Shown here piece by piece: positions 1 through 10,758 of a DNA stretch of 64,000 nucleotides (its first letter is position 1; the number at the start of each line of letters is the position of its first letter). Location of the stretch: the NCBI GenBank assembly GCA_028564705.1, contig JAPXFQ010000839.1, positions 124,001-188,000 on the forward strand, in the 5' to 3' direction. This DNA comes from Apricaphanius iberus. Its lineage: Eukaryota; Chordata; Actinopteri; Cyprinodontiformes; Aphaniidae. The position numbers and the translations under genes were made by a program. The notes beneath the pieces are model-generated. The model searched no databases. It saw only the letters and a list, made by a program, of their open reading frames with translations, and was not told the DNA's origin.

Positions 1-901
1 TTTTCATGCCAACTGCCTTCATTTGATCTTTTGTGAAAATATGACCCATTTTTCCCCCATATTTAAAACTTTCTTTCGCAGGACTTAATTTTGTTCTGCC
101 TTTTAAGTTCTCCTTCTATCCTTCTAATGTATTCTTTTTGACTGTCTAATTCCTCCCTTAAGTTTTTCAGCTCAGTTCCCTGATTGCGTAGCCTGTTGAC
201 TCCTGATGATGCTTCTGGCACTGTTGACCCTGGCTCCTCACAGGTTCCTGGTATGTCCCTCTCTTCTGATGCTACCAGTTCATTTCCCTCCTCACTTTCC
301 CTTATTTCTTTGGCCTCTCTACTTTTGCTTCCTTCCGAATTCTCTGAAATTATAATATCACTGTTAGTGTGAAGAATAATTTCAAATAACATGAATTAGA
401 AAATATAAAATGTAACATATTTCAAACCACATTTTTCTGTACTATAGTATGTGTGGTCAGTGGATCAACATGCAGTGGAAGTTGTGCTGTACTTCTGACT
501 GCAGGATCCTTCCTCCTCCTTGGTTCTGGCCAATGGACAAAAAGGGTGGGGACAGCATCAGCCTTCAGTCTAATCTGGCCACTCTGTCTTTTTAAACTGT
601 CCTCCCTCAAAATGTGCCTGCAGAGTAGTATTAGTTTATTTCCTGCCACATTTAACAATTTCATTGCAGCCTTTTGCTTTTGACAATAAAACATGTAGAG
701 CCCTGATTGAAAACATTTGAGAGTGCAGATGAGACTTACTGCGCACAGCTTTTTGTTATTATGATCTCTGGTGATGGTGAGGTTGCTCCTGCTGACTTGA
801 GCCAACCATTTTCTTCTTCTCTCCATGTCTTTAGGGAAGCTATACATTCTGATCCCTTTCTCGGACCGATTGCTGCATCCAAATGTAGCACAGCCAACCA
901 T
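1..901 (-). pseudogene. THAP-domain protein fragment, P-element/THAP9-like, frameshifted
   Basis: From ATG at 901 the minus strand reads MVGCATFGCSNRSEKGIRMY then SFPKD..RRRKWL...KKLCA, a THAP zinc finger (C-x4-C, then C-x2-H). A GTAAGT donor follows at 739. A CTGCAG acceptor at 618 leads to GCACATTTTGAG, which supplies A-H-F-E and completes the finger. A few bases on, near 601-607, one extra G breaks the frame; beyond it the familiar LKADAVPTLF end of the THAP region is readable. Positions 63-392 encode an acidic stretch and a coiled coil (LKNLREELDSQKEYIRRIEG). At 1-54 a different frame reads MGHIFTKDQMKAVGMK, which resembles the segment after the coiled coil in THAP/P-element transposases. 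It is cut by the window edge. It could also be a host THAP gene with a sequence error. Confidence 0.6.
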
Positions 902-1517
902 TGTAAAGCAATCAGCCTATAACGGTATGATTTTAATACATATTTTATACATATAAAATGTGGTAAAAAAACAGTAATGTGTACAATAACTTTTTAAACC
1001 TTTCCGTTGTTCCAATATTAAACATCTTCATATGTAATTTAAGATTTTCACCTATCAGGTCTTTAAAAGCAACACATTTTACAATGAACTTTTTCTATGT
1101 TTTCAGAGAGGTCACCAGAGGGTGATATCAAGGGGACCTGCTAATAATACCAAGGATGAACCATCAGCAGGATTTCAGCATGTTAATAAATTTTGATCTC
1201 GTGTAATTTATTGATGGAGAATGTAATGTCTATACAGTGTGAATGGTAATAAAAATACTTTTTTAAAGCTTGTCTTACAGAATATTGTATAAAAAGTTTG
1301 CTTGTTTTTTCACAATTAACATTTTTCTACCTACTGCTTTTAACCACAAATATAGATTAAAATTTCAATTTATAGATACATGCAATGTGTTCAAATGAAA
1401 AGTAATTATAAATTGCTATTTTCCATCACAAAAAAAATCAAGGGTTATCAGTGAACACAGATGGCTGCATATTTTCCTCCATGTGTATCTCAGATCAGTT
1501 CTGACAATTATTTTTTA
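902..1517. other. AT-rich spacer, nothing recognised
   Basis: About 600 bp of AT-rich sequence between the THAP relic and the L2 LINE. No ORF, tRNA-like boxes or terminal repeats were recognised. Confidence 0.4.
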
Positions 1518-1959
1518 ATTCAATTCACTTTAATTTATATAGCGCCAGCTCAATACAAATATAATCTCAAGGCACTTTACAACAAAAGTTATCTCAATAC
1601 AATTATACAAACATTCCAATCAGTTAAGTTTTCTATGTAAGGAATCCAAGCAGATTGCATTGAGTCATTGGCGTGAGGTTGTGCCTGGATCATGCAGACT
1701 CCAACCACAGCAATTCCTCAGCAAATCCTCATACTGAGCAAGCATGTAGCGACAGTGGAGGGGAAAAACTCCCCTTTAACAGGAAGAAACCTCTGGCAGA
1801 ACTATACTCGCTCAGTACAAGCGGTCATCTGCCACGACCATCCGGGGGTCTGAAAAGACAGACAAAAGACAGCATGGAGGATGCTCGGTTACCATGAGCA
1901 TCATCTGGACCAACGCTCCCCATCTAGCAGGGGGCATTATAGCTGAGCCGGGTACCAGA

Positions 1960-4790
1960 CTAAGTAGAGCTTCTATTTTGAAGCTCACCCAGACCTGCAT
2001 TCTCGAAACAAAGTGCTCTGTTAGGAACATATGGAACAATCAGATCTCTGATGTACGATGGAGCTGGATTATTAAGCGCTTTATATGTAAGGAGGAGGAT
2101 CTTAAACTCTATTCTGGATTTTACAGGGAGCCAATGGAAAGAAGCCAAAACAGGAGAAATGTGATCTCTCTTTTTAATATTCATCAGAACTCTTGCTGCA
2201 GCATTTTGGATCAACTGAAGGCTTTTGATTGCATTTTGTGGACTTCCTGATAATAAGGAATGATTGACCTAGCAGTTTCCTTTTTAAAGGTTCCGGTCCA
2301 AAGACAACAAACACTGTCTTGTCTGAATTTAGGAGCAGAAAATTCAGAGTCATCCAAGTTTTTATGTCTTCCAGACATGCTTGTAATCTACCTAACTGAT
2401 TGGTTTCATCAGGTTTTATGGATAAATAGAACTGTGTATCATCAGCATAACTGTGGACATTCATACCATGTTGTCTAATTATTTTACCAATTGCATCGGT
2501 TCTGTTGCTCTTTCTGTGTCTCTGTTGTGTATTCTCCAAGCAACAGACGGTCGCGGCAGATAACCGCTTGTGCTGAGCCTGGTTCTGCTGGAGGTTTCTT
2601 CCTGTTAAAAGGGAGTTTTTCCTTCCCACTGTCGCTGCATGCTTGCTCAGTATGAGGGATTGCTGAGAATTCCACGACGCAATCTTCTGTGGTTCTGTAA
2701 TTTCTACACTAAACATTGTATTGTAATAACTCTTTTTGTAAAGTGCCTTGAGATGACATCTGTTGTGAAATGGCGCTATATAAATAAACTGAATTGAATT
2801 GAATTGAATTGGAAGCATATATATAGTAAAGAGAATCAGTCCAAGCACAGAACCCTGTGGTACTCCACAAGTAACCCTTGAGTGTGAAGAAGATTCATCA
2901 TAGACATGAACAAACTGGAATCTGTTGGACAGATATGATTTAAACCAACCAAGTGCTGTTCCCTTTATCCCTACATGTTCGAGCCTTTCTAAGAAAATAT
3001 TATGATCGACTGTGTCAAAAGCAGCACTAGCAAGAGCAGAACAGTCACAAATCCATTATCTGAGGCCATTAGAATATCCTTAGTAACTTTTACCAGTGCT
3101 GTTTCAGTGCTATGATGAGCTCTAAAACCTGACTGAAATTCCTCAAACAGGTTGTTGCTGTTTAGATGCTCACATACTTTATTAGCAACTATTTCCTCAA
3201 GAATTTTGGATAAGAAAGGAAGGTTAGATATAGGTATGTAGTTAGCTAAATAATCTTAATCCAGGGAGGGTTTCTTAAGTAAAGGTTTAATTACAGCAAC
3301 CTTAAATTCCTGTGGCACATATCCATTAATTAAAGATAGATTCATTATTTCTAGGATAGGGCCAGTAACCAGAGGGAACACTTCCTTAAATAATTTGGTT
3401 GGTATTGGGTCTAACATACAAGTTGAGGGTTTAGATCAAGTTAATATTTGTGATCATTCCGAAAGTTCAACAGAATCAAAATGGTACAGACATAAACATG
3501 GTTCTACAGTTCTCTCTGATACTGCCTCAATTACTGAGAGAGAGTTAGTCATGTTTGGGAGAATGCCAATGATTTTATTCTTTATAGAAATGTATTTTAC
3601 TTATGAAGAAGCCCATAAAGTCATCACTACTGAGAGAAGGGGGAATAGTTGGCTCAACAGAGCTATGACTCTGTGTAAGTTTGGCAACTGTACTAAAAAT
3701 AAACCTAGGATTGTTTTTATTTACCTATTAATGATGAGAAATATGCTGTTCTAGCTTTTCGAAGGGCGTTTTTATAAAGTAGCAGACTATTTTTCCAAGT
3801 TAGAAGGAAATCATTTAAGTGTGTAGAGCGCCATTCTCTCTCCACTTTCCTAGTTTTCTGCTTTCAGCTAAAGTACGCAACTATGCACTAAACCACGGAG
3901 CCAATCTCCTATGGCTGATTACCTTCTTTTTTAAGGGGGCTACACTGTCTAGTGCCAAACGCAGTGAGGAAGTAATACTTTGAACCAGACCATCAATTTC
4001 TGAAGGGTTAGTGTTGGAATTACTGCCATCCACTGTGGTATTCTGAGACACATACGGAAACAAGAATGGAACACATTCTTTAAAACTTGTTACAGCATTG
4101 TCTGATAAAGTTCTATTGTATTGAAATTTTCTTTCAGATTTGGGAACGTTGAGTAAAGTAAATTCAAAGGTTATCAAAAAATGGTCAGATAGGACTGGGT
4201 TATGTGGGAGGACTATTAGTTCATCACACTCAATGCCGTATGTCGGTACAATGTCTAAAGTGTGCCGACCAGAGTGTGTGGGTCCCTTCACCTTCTGAGT
4301 AAAGCCAATTGAGTCTAAGATAATATTAAAGGCTGCAGTTAAGCTATCACTTTCAGTGTCCACGTGATATTTAAATCCCCTACTATAATTACCTGACCAA
4401 TGTTTAAAACTAAATCAGATTGGAAAATATGAGATCTGGTCCAATAATTGAGAGTAAGGGCCTGGTGGACGATACAAAACCACAAACAAAATGTTTTACA
4501 GCTTGGATGAGGAAAACTAAGGATTAGATGTTCAAAAGAGCTGTAGTTAATGATTGGTCTAGGGCAAATTTGCACATCTGAATGAAAGATGGTTGCAACT
4601 CCTCCTCCTTGTCCAGTACTTCTAGGAATGTGAAAATTTTGAGAATTGGTAGGAGTTGACTTATTTTATAATTACAAAATCCTCCTGCTGCAGCCAGGTT
4701 TCTGATAGGCAAAATAGATCAATTTTATTATCACATATCAAGTCATTTACTAATAAAGTCTTTAAGGAGAGGGATCTTATGTTTACTTTC
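1960..4790 (-). pseudogene. L2 ORF2 (APE endonuclease + reverse transcriptase) remnant
   Basis: Endonuclease pieces are readable: NIRSLSLKTLLVNDLICDN..FCLSETWLQ near 4790-4670, and VGDLNI, PTHSGRHTLDI and LSDHFLITFEF between 4400 and 4140. The reverse-transcriptase pieces include SYADDTQFYLSIKPDETNQL at about 2470-2400. The C-terminal IQNAAARVLMN..HWLPVKSRIEFKIL lies at 2214-2090. Several stops, frameshifts and the nested L2 tail make it non-functional. Confidence 0.8.
2485..2812 (+). mobile_element. 5'-truncated L2 3' end nested in the opposite-strand L2
   Basis: This is a plus-strand copy of the L2 3' UTR (TCTGTTGCTCTTTCTGTGTC ... GGTTTCTTCCTGTTAAAAGG ... TATAAATAAACTGAATTGAA), the same as 23519-23821. 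It ends in GAATT repeats and splits the minus-strand RT frame between the codons for MLP and IGKI. A shared AATTG at both junctions is consistent with the GAATT-repeat tail and a very short or absent target duplication. Confidence 0.85.
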
Positions 4791-5289
4791 TTACTGTATT
4801 TACGCTTATGCTTAGTCAGCAGTTTCAGGTAGGATTTTATGTCGCCTGTTCTGGCCCCTGGTAAACATTTGACTATGGTTGATGGTTTCTCTAAAGCGAC
4901 GTTTCGGACTATGGAACTGCCAATTACCAGAGTCTGTTTCTCAGTGGGTGAGTCACTGAGTGGGGAAAATCTGTTAGAAACGCGGACAGGTTGGTGGTTC
5001 CCTTTGGGCAGAGAACTATGCTTTCTACATACCGTCACCCAGCCGGCCTGAGATCTCAGCTGCGTGGGTTCTGTTTGTTCCGTGCTGGCTAACGGGCCTC
5101 GGCTATTTACTGGATTCTCAACAGCGCGGAGCCAGCCTCTAACTCTGAAACCCTCGCCTCCAAAGCTACGAAAATGCTACATTTATTACACTTACCATTA
5201 TCACTAAAGGAGGCGGGAGAGTAACTAAACATCTGATACAGAGAATAGGAGAGAGGAGCCGCAGAGGGGGAATGAGAGATGGAAGCCAT
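4790..5289 (-). pseudogene. L2 ORF1 (CxxC / esterase-like) remnant
   Basis: The start region reads MASISHSP..PLSYSLYQMFSYS..CNKCSIFVALEARVSELEA, the same N-terminus as the ORF1 at 30313. After a frame break, 5038-4790 gives LVIGSSIVRNVALEKPSTIV then KCLPGARTGDIKSYL. This is the first block of the SGNH-esterase-like domain that fish L2/CR1 ORF1 proteins carry. ORF1p is thought to act as an RNA-binding chaperone in the retrotransposition particle. The block is truncated and joined directly to endonuclease sequence. Confidence 0.75.
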
Positions 5290-5400
5290 AGCTGCTACGA
5301 AGCTGAGCTAACGAACTAGCAAGACCCTAGCCAACCGAGAACCACCGCGTGAAAAACAAATGGTTCCCAAAACGTAAAGTACACCAACTGGAAATAAGTG

Positions 5401-7166
5401 TAGTAGTGTGCTTGTGTGTTAAAAATAACTTAGAAAGACCTGAACACAGAGAAAAACAGATCAATCGAAGAGAATCTGAGCACCAAGCAGCTCCTCTGAG
5501 CTCAGGAGTGACAACAGGAAGTGTTGCAAGTGTTGCAATACTCACTCAAGTGAATGTAGTAAGTTTCAGCCACAATATTGCATGTTTGTCAGAAAATAGG
5601 ACCCAAATCCAGAAGTAAATAAACAATGATTTAATTGAAACCAAAAACAAGGACTTACAGAACTCAGGCGGTGCAAAAAAAATGCAGCAAGGCACAACAG
5701 GAACCAGGTGGGGAAGTTAGACGACAAACCAGCATTCAGTTAAGTTTCCATCTGACACCAGGCAGACAACCAAGACTGAATGTTGTATATTAGGCAATAG
5801 GGTGTTTGGGAAGTAAATCATGGGAACAGTAATATTTCATGCTTTATTGAAAGATGAAGATTTGACGATAAGCAAACATCTGACACTGGCATGTTTAAGT
5901 GTAGGCGGCAGAAGGACAAAGCATAGCATCATGCTAGCCTTTAGAAAATGAAGAGCTTTAAACTGGATATTACTCTGGTTTAGGGTTTCTTGCTGCACAT
6001 AAGGTTATTAAACATGCTTTTATTGAGTGAGGTATTGCATTAATTTCTCAAGATCTGTAGTCTAGATGTATTTTAAAATGAATTCGAATCCCATTTTCCC
6101 TCTAAAATGTAGAAAGTTGATAAATATATCTGTTCTAAAAATGTTTTGTTAAATTAAAAATGAATAGGCTACTCTATGAACTAAATAGTACACAGTATTA
6201 ATCAATAATTATCAAAAATTGTCATGAGAAATGTGAAAATAATTAGATTTAATGTCCTGTCCCGCCAAAAGCTATTCAAGTTGACTGACAGTGCTGGAAT
6301 GTATGAGGGTTTGCTGAGGAATGTTCGGGCTCCAATGAACCACGTGTCGGCGAGTTCAAAGTGTGTCGTAACTCTCTCTACTCAATAGGCTCTGATTGGA
6401 ACAAGCCTTGGCGGTTCCTGTTGACGTATCTCCTGACAACCGGAGCGGGACCGAGGCATCACGGCGAGGTTCCTGGGCATTGAGAAACACCCTGGATTTA
6501 AAAAAATAACCGTGTAAGCGTGATATTCGGTTTTTCGCCAGTGACCAGACGCTACTGAATTACTAAAGTTGTCACAGGACAATTCAACGTATTTCCATAA
6601 ATACATAAAAAAGGCTATAAGGACAATGATCAATGAGGACTTACCCAGCTTTGCAGTCGCGTTGACGATTATGCAATTCACTTTTGCAATTCCGCACAGC
6701 TGATACGAATCGCGCTGTATCTGCTCATCTAACCTCCGCTTTTAGCACAAACACGACTTTCTGTTTCGCAGAGATCTGCCCTTTAATCAACATAATCTCA
6801 GGCCTCCAGTCTTTTGAAAGCTGTAAACTTTTTATGTGTGAAAGGTTGGCTTTAGGAATAGTGATAAACGTTCCCGGCGGATTGGTGGCAATGACGCTGG
6901 TGAATCAAACTAACGTTTTTCACATATCTAAAAGGCGCCTTAAATAACTTCTATTTCGCATTCCATTGCGATTTTAAGTTTCTCTCTAAAGTTCTCCCAT
7001 TTTCCAAATGTTAAAGTTGTCATATATGGGAAATTTTGCCTGCTAACCGTGCTGGATGTGTTTGTTGCATTTCTGTAGCCGCATGTAAATTTTGTCCGCT
7101 TTCTGCGACCCAATCACTCACACATGCGCACCAAGATGTCAACAAAGATCCTCCTTAGCACGTGGA
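5401..7166. other. Unassigned intergenic DNA
   Basis: No protein family was recognised here. The segment 6290-6760 is more CpG-rich than its surroundings and contains a GTAAGT site on the minus strand near 6645. That is compatible with a first exon or promoter but not enough to call one. Confidence 0.3.
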
Positions 7167-7260
7167 GAATGGACTGAAATTATATAGCGCTTTTCTAGTC
7201 ATAATGTAAAGCTCAAAGCGCTTTACATTTAAGCCACATTCACCCATTCACACTCACAAA
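7167..7260 (-). repeat. SINE 3' tail fragment, inverted
   Basis: On the minus strand it reads GTGAATGGGTGAATGTGGCT .. AAAGCGCTTTGAG .. AGAAAAGCGCTATATAA, the same 3' tail as the SINE at 7407-7661 but in the opposite direction. The tRNA-like head is missing. Confidence 0.75.
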
Positions 7261-7406
7261 ATGTAGGGTTGACAAAATTAACATGGTAACATGGGTTCAT
7301 TAATTTATAGAATTAACATGTTTTTTTTAACTCAATTCATGCATACAAAGAATACCACGCTGATTATCCTAAAATTTACATATTATGTAAATATTACAAA
7401 TTTACA

Positions 7407-7661
7407 GGGCGACTGTGGCTCAGTGGTAGAGTAGTTGGCTTGCAATCGGAGGGTCGTAGGTTCGATTCCAGCTTCCTCCAGTCACATGTCGATGTGCCCC
7501 TGGGCAAGGCACTTAACCCCCAAATTCTACATTGTCCTACCGAGCCATGTTGGGTGTCGGTGTATGAATGCGAGTGTGAATGGGTGAATGTGGCTTCAAT
7601 GTAAAGCGCTTTGAGTGGTCAGTAAGACTAGAAAAGCGCTATATAAGTTCAGTCCATTTAC
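7407..7661 (+). repeat. tRNA-derived SINE with L2-like tail
   Basis: The head GGGCGACTGTGGCTCAGTGG has an RNA polymerase III A box (TGGCTCAGTGG, 7416-7426) and a B box (GGTTCGATTCC, 7459-7469). The tail AAAAGCGCTATATAAGTTCA resembles the 3' end of L2 LINEs, which presumably supply the reverse transcriptase. It is about 255 bp and looks complete. It is a SINE rather than a tRNA gene because the acceptor stem does not close and a long tail follows. Confidence 0.8.
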
Positions 7662-8279
7662 ATAAGGTTCGCCTAACTAAACAGCATAGCAGGCTCAGAC
7701 TGCATTTGGATGGTAAGAGAAGTGCTTGTCTGTGTGTGTGTATATCACTCAGGTTGTCTATTTTTGGACTTGCCTAAGGGTTGATGAGAATTAGGCTATA
7801 GTTTGTTTTTTTTTCAAAAAAAATATGAGCATCATAGTGGTTTATGATTAATTTATTCACTTTTACAGTATTTTTCATTATAAAATGTGTAGTGAAAGAA
7901 TAAAAGGAGTCAAAGTTAATCTCTGCTGATTGATTTCTGAGTGAAAAACATAAAATGTCTACAAACACCTCAAGCTCAAAAATGAACTTTACAGTAATAG
8001 CTGGTCAGTGTTTCGTAATCCTGCTTTAACCCTAAGGGCTAGGCAGTCTCCTGACTATGTCCAAATCTCTCATTCAGTTTTTTTTCTGAAGGGACATGTG
8101 TACCCAAGAATCATTTTTTTCATTTGTTTAATTATATAGTGCCAATTCAGGAGCTTCAAAAGATCAGATCCAGATGGAGAAAAGTTTCATGACTAAATGT
8201 AGGAGTGAAAAGCAATTATCAGCACTTCCACTGGGATCTAAACTAAAGGCCAGTCCTTCATACTTTGATATGCTCCAAC
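7662..8279. other. AT-rich spacer
   Basis: No gene is supported. A short L2-like motif (TTATATAGTGCCAATTCAGG) occurs near 8133-8152. The segment ends at the 8-bp target duplication of the next element. Confidence 0.3.
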
Positions 8280-8489
8280 TAGGGATGGGTACCGAAATCA
8301 GCTGATTATGACGGTCCACCCGGACCGATTAGCTTGAGCTGCAGCCTCTTAACGGTAAAAGTAAGGTCGTATTCATCTTCTGCGGGAGATAAAAACACAA
8401 GCCAAACACTGCATTGGCCGCCCGCTCCTCCCAAACAAGTACACACGCCGCAGGGACTGAAGGTGGGAGGAGCAACTGCTGCGCTCTTA

Positions 8490-9157
8490 GGCAGGCTTCA
8501 CACGACAACGTTGCTGTTTTTGTTTGAATTCGCGGGGTGAAAACGTTGCGTTTACACGAAAGGGGGGCATAATTGAAAACGATGTAGTACATATGTGCTG
8601 CCTTTAGATTGCAGTGACTAGTATAGCGCCGTAAATAGAGATGTAGGATTCCAAGGTTTCCTGCTCACAACCCAGAAAAGAAACGTTTCAAGCTAACGAA
8701 CAATGGGTCTTTTCCACAAAATTCTTTTAGTTTTCCTCCGCTTAAAGAAAGGCGAATTTATTATTTAATGCACATACTGTATGCATTTTCGTGGGCGAAC
8801 GCATAAAAGCCACATGATCTCTAACTTTGCTTACAGAGACCAAATAATTTCAGAAGCTACATCATCAGTAACAGCGTACCTGGATCCGCTATTGTTGTTT
8901 TTTTCTGAAGAAAGGCGGAAAGTGCAAGTCTAGAAAGGCCGTAGGCGGCTGGAAGTAACATACTCGTTTTCAAAACTCTCCGACTTGCGTGTACATGACA
9001 ACGAATCACACAGCGTTTTCAGATTTCTCCACTCTGGGAGCAGTTTTTAAAAAAGATGCATTATCGAACCCTCGTTTACATTGTCGTGTAAACGAGAGGC
9101 CAAAACGCAGAGAAAAACCTCAGTTTGGCTGAAATACGTTGTCGTGTAAACAGCCTC
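8490..9157. mobile_element. TTA-flanked MITE inside the hAT element
   Basis: The ends carry related inverted repeats centred on ACACGACAACGT (left about 8500-8511; right, in reverse complement, about 9135-9146). TTA lies on both sides (8487-8489 and 9158-9160), the 3-bp target duplication of PIF/Harbinger elements. Copies of GTGTAAACG-type sequence recur inside near both ends. It has no coding capacity. Confidence 0.55.
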
Positions 9158-9160
9158 TTA

Positions 9161-9955
9161 TGGTGCTTCAGACCAAGGGCTTTGTCAGCGCCAGCAACGT
9201 CAAGATTACATGTTAAGTCTATGGTGGAGGCCGTTGGAGGAGCGTCACGGTCTCTGCTGCGCTTTGTGAGCTTTGGCTCCGTCAACTTTTCAAGCTTTTC
9301 AAGCTTCAAAGCTCATAAAGCCAGCAATGCAGAAGTTCAGCTAGTTGAACTATTGACGGTGCGGACGGCCCTGAAGCGGCACGTTAACCAATAAGAGCTT
9401 AAAATTGTAGTGATGTCACTACACGTATTTTTAATGTAGCAGGAGCGGGAAAAGCCTACATTTTAAGTCTAGAAAAAGCAGATTTAAAATATCATAAATA
9501 ACACTTGCCGAAGACAGATGGACAGGCGCTCTTCGGGGGGAATAAAGTCCCTGTAGTTGGTGTCCTGGTAGGCGATTCAAGCTCCGATGCGGCCCAGGCG
9601 GTCGTCAAACTGGGCGCGGGACAGACGGAAGTACCACTGAAAGCGAACATCATCCATACGTAGCTCCTGGAGCAAATGGTTAAACTCCCCAAACTCAGAA
9701 CGCATCCGTAGAATAGGGTGTATTCACAAACGGCACTGATGTTGCCGAAGTCGACGTTGTCTAGCTTTATTTAGCAAATAAAGCCAAGCCACTCTCTCAA
9801 TACTATCCGCCATAGTTCAGAATGTCAAGCAACAGAAGAAGCGCTCTTTTTTGCTTAGAGGTGGCAGACTTTGCAAGCTTCAACATAGAAGCGTCGAACT
9901 AGATGCTTTGTGAGCTTTGCCTGACGCTGACAAAGCCCTTGGTCTGAATGAACCA
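9161..9955 (-). mobile_element. PIF/Harbinger deletion derivative, copy A
   Basis: The inverted ends read TGGTGCTTCAGACCAAGGGC at left and, in reverse complement, TGGTTCATTCAGACCAAGGG at right, each followed by CTTTGTCAGCG. TTA is duplicated on both sides (9158-9160 and 9956-9958). It is about 795 bp and nearly the same along its length as copy B at 60100-60899. The minus strand near 9700-9500 keeps a degraded version of the Harbinger transposase N-terminus seen more clearly in copy B. It shares its left TTA with the adjoining MITE. Confidence 0.85.
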
Positions 9956-10758
9956 TTAGGTTTTCACTTCGTGCTTTCACAAGAAGCTCCACTCACCAGT
10001 TACGATGGTAGAGTGAACGAAAAGATCCAAAATTGTGAGAAATAGAGATGGAATCGTGGAATTTACCAACAAAAATCGACTACACAATTAAACGCTGTTC
10101 CTGTAGTGATCTGGTGTCTACTGCTCCTGAAAGGAGGGCTTTTAGTCCTCCTCTGCATGTAGGCCGAATTACAACCTGCCAGCCACAGCGAGAAAACTGA
10201 AACAGACGCACGCCACCCCCGAAAAACCAAAACTTGACACGTAGCGTGAGGATCAGAGATTTTTATGAATCGGGAGAACAATCGTGCTATAAATGGTGAT
10301 GACCAGTGATAGTAAATGGACACATTAATAAAACAAGGAGAAGAAACAAGCTGTCAGGCTAAAAAATGCAAACAGAACGCTGCTGAAACAGTGCTAAACA
10401 TAAAACACTGACCTGTCATGCATTTATTTCACTAGAGTGTGGGAATGAGTAGAAAAACAAAAAAAACATTTCTGTTCCCTAGGGGGGCATGGCAGAAAAT
10501 AATTGAGAAGCACCGGCTAATATAGTGTTTTTATTAAGATATTCATTTTGTTCTTTTTATTTTTTAGTTATTTTCTGTGCTTTGATGTTGCAGCTGTTAA
10601 AAATAAAATAATTGTAGTTCATTATTTGTTATTTTCCCCTTTTGTTTTAGTCTTTCAAAAAAAAAAGTACCAATAAGGATACCGATAAAGCACCGGATTG
10701 ATAAGGAGTACCGTTAAGAGTAATAGTATTGATAAATCCTTAACGATACCCATCCCCA

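Larger units (their letters stand above)
1518..5400 (-). mobile_element. L2-clade LINE, minus strand, decayed, with nested L2 tail
   Basis: Read on the minus strand, the order is 5' UTR (about 5400-5290), ORF1 with CxxC and esterase-like parts, endonuclease, reverse transcriptase remnants and a 3' UTR. It ends in the L2-type tail (GCGCTATATAAA..GAATTGAATT) at 1518-1560. It is collinear with the plus-strand copy at 29892-34545. The 3' UTR differs from that copy, suggesting a second subfamily. All ORFs are broken. The element is interrupted at 2485-2812 by a 5'-truncated L2 in the opposite direction. Confidence 0.85.
8280..10758. mobile_element. hAT-like DNA transposon hosting two later insertions
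   Basis: The termini are inverted repeats: TAGGGATGGGTACCG at 8280, and TGGGGATGGGTATCG as the reverse complement of the right end at 10758. The element is flanked by an exact 8-bp duplication GCTCCAAC (8272-8279 and 10759-10766), the size made by hAT transposases. No transposase ORF is recognisable, so it is non-autonomous. About 1.46 kb of its 2.48 kb comes from two TTA-flanked elements inserted later. Confidence 0.8.

Noticed and set aside
3395..3754. 119-codon plus-strand frame
   Set aside because: It lies on the opposite strand of the decayed L2 ORF2 and has no family features.
6382..6681. 99-codon minus-strand frame with a hydrophobic stretch near a GTAAGT site
   Set aside because: No family match. 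One splice-like site and a CpG patch are not enough to call an exon.
7407..7480. tRNA gene suggested by A and B boxes
   Set aside because: The cloverleaf does not close and a LINE-like tail follows; it is a SINE head.
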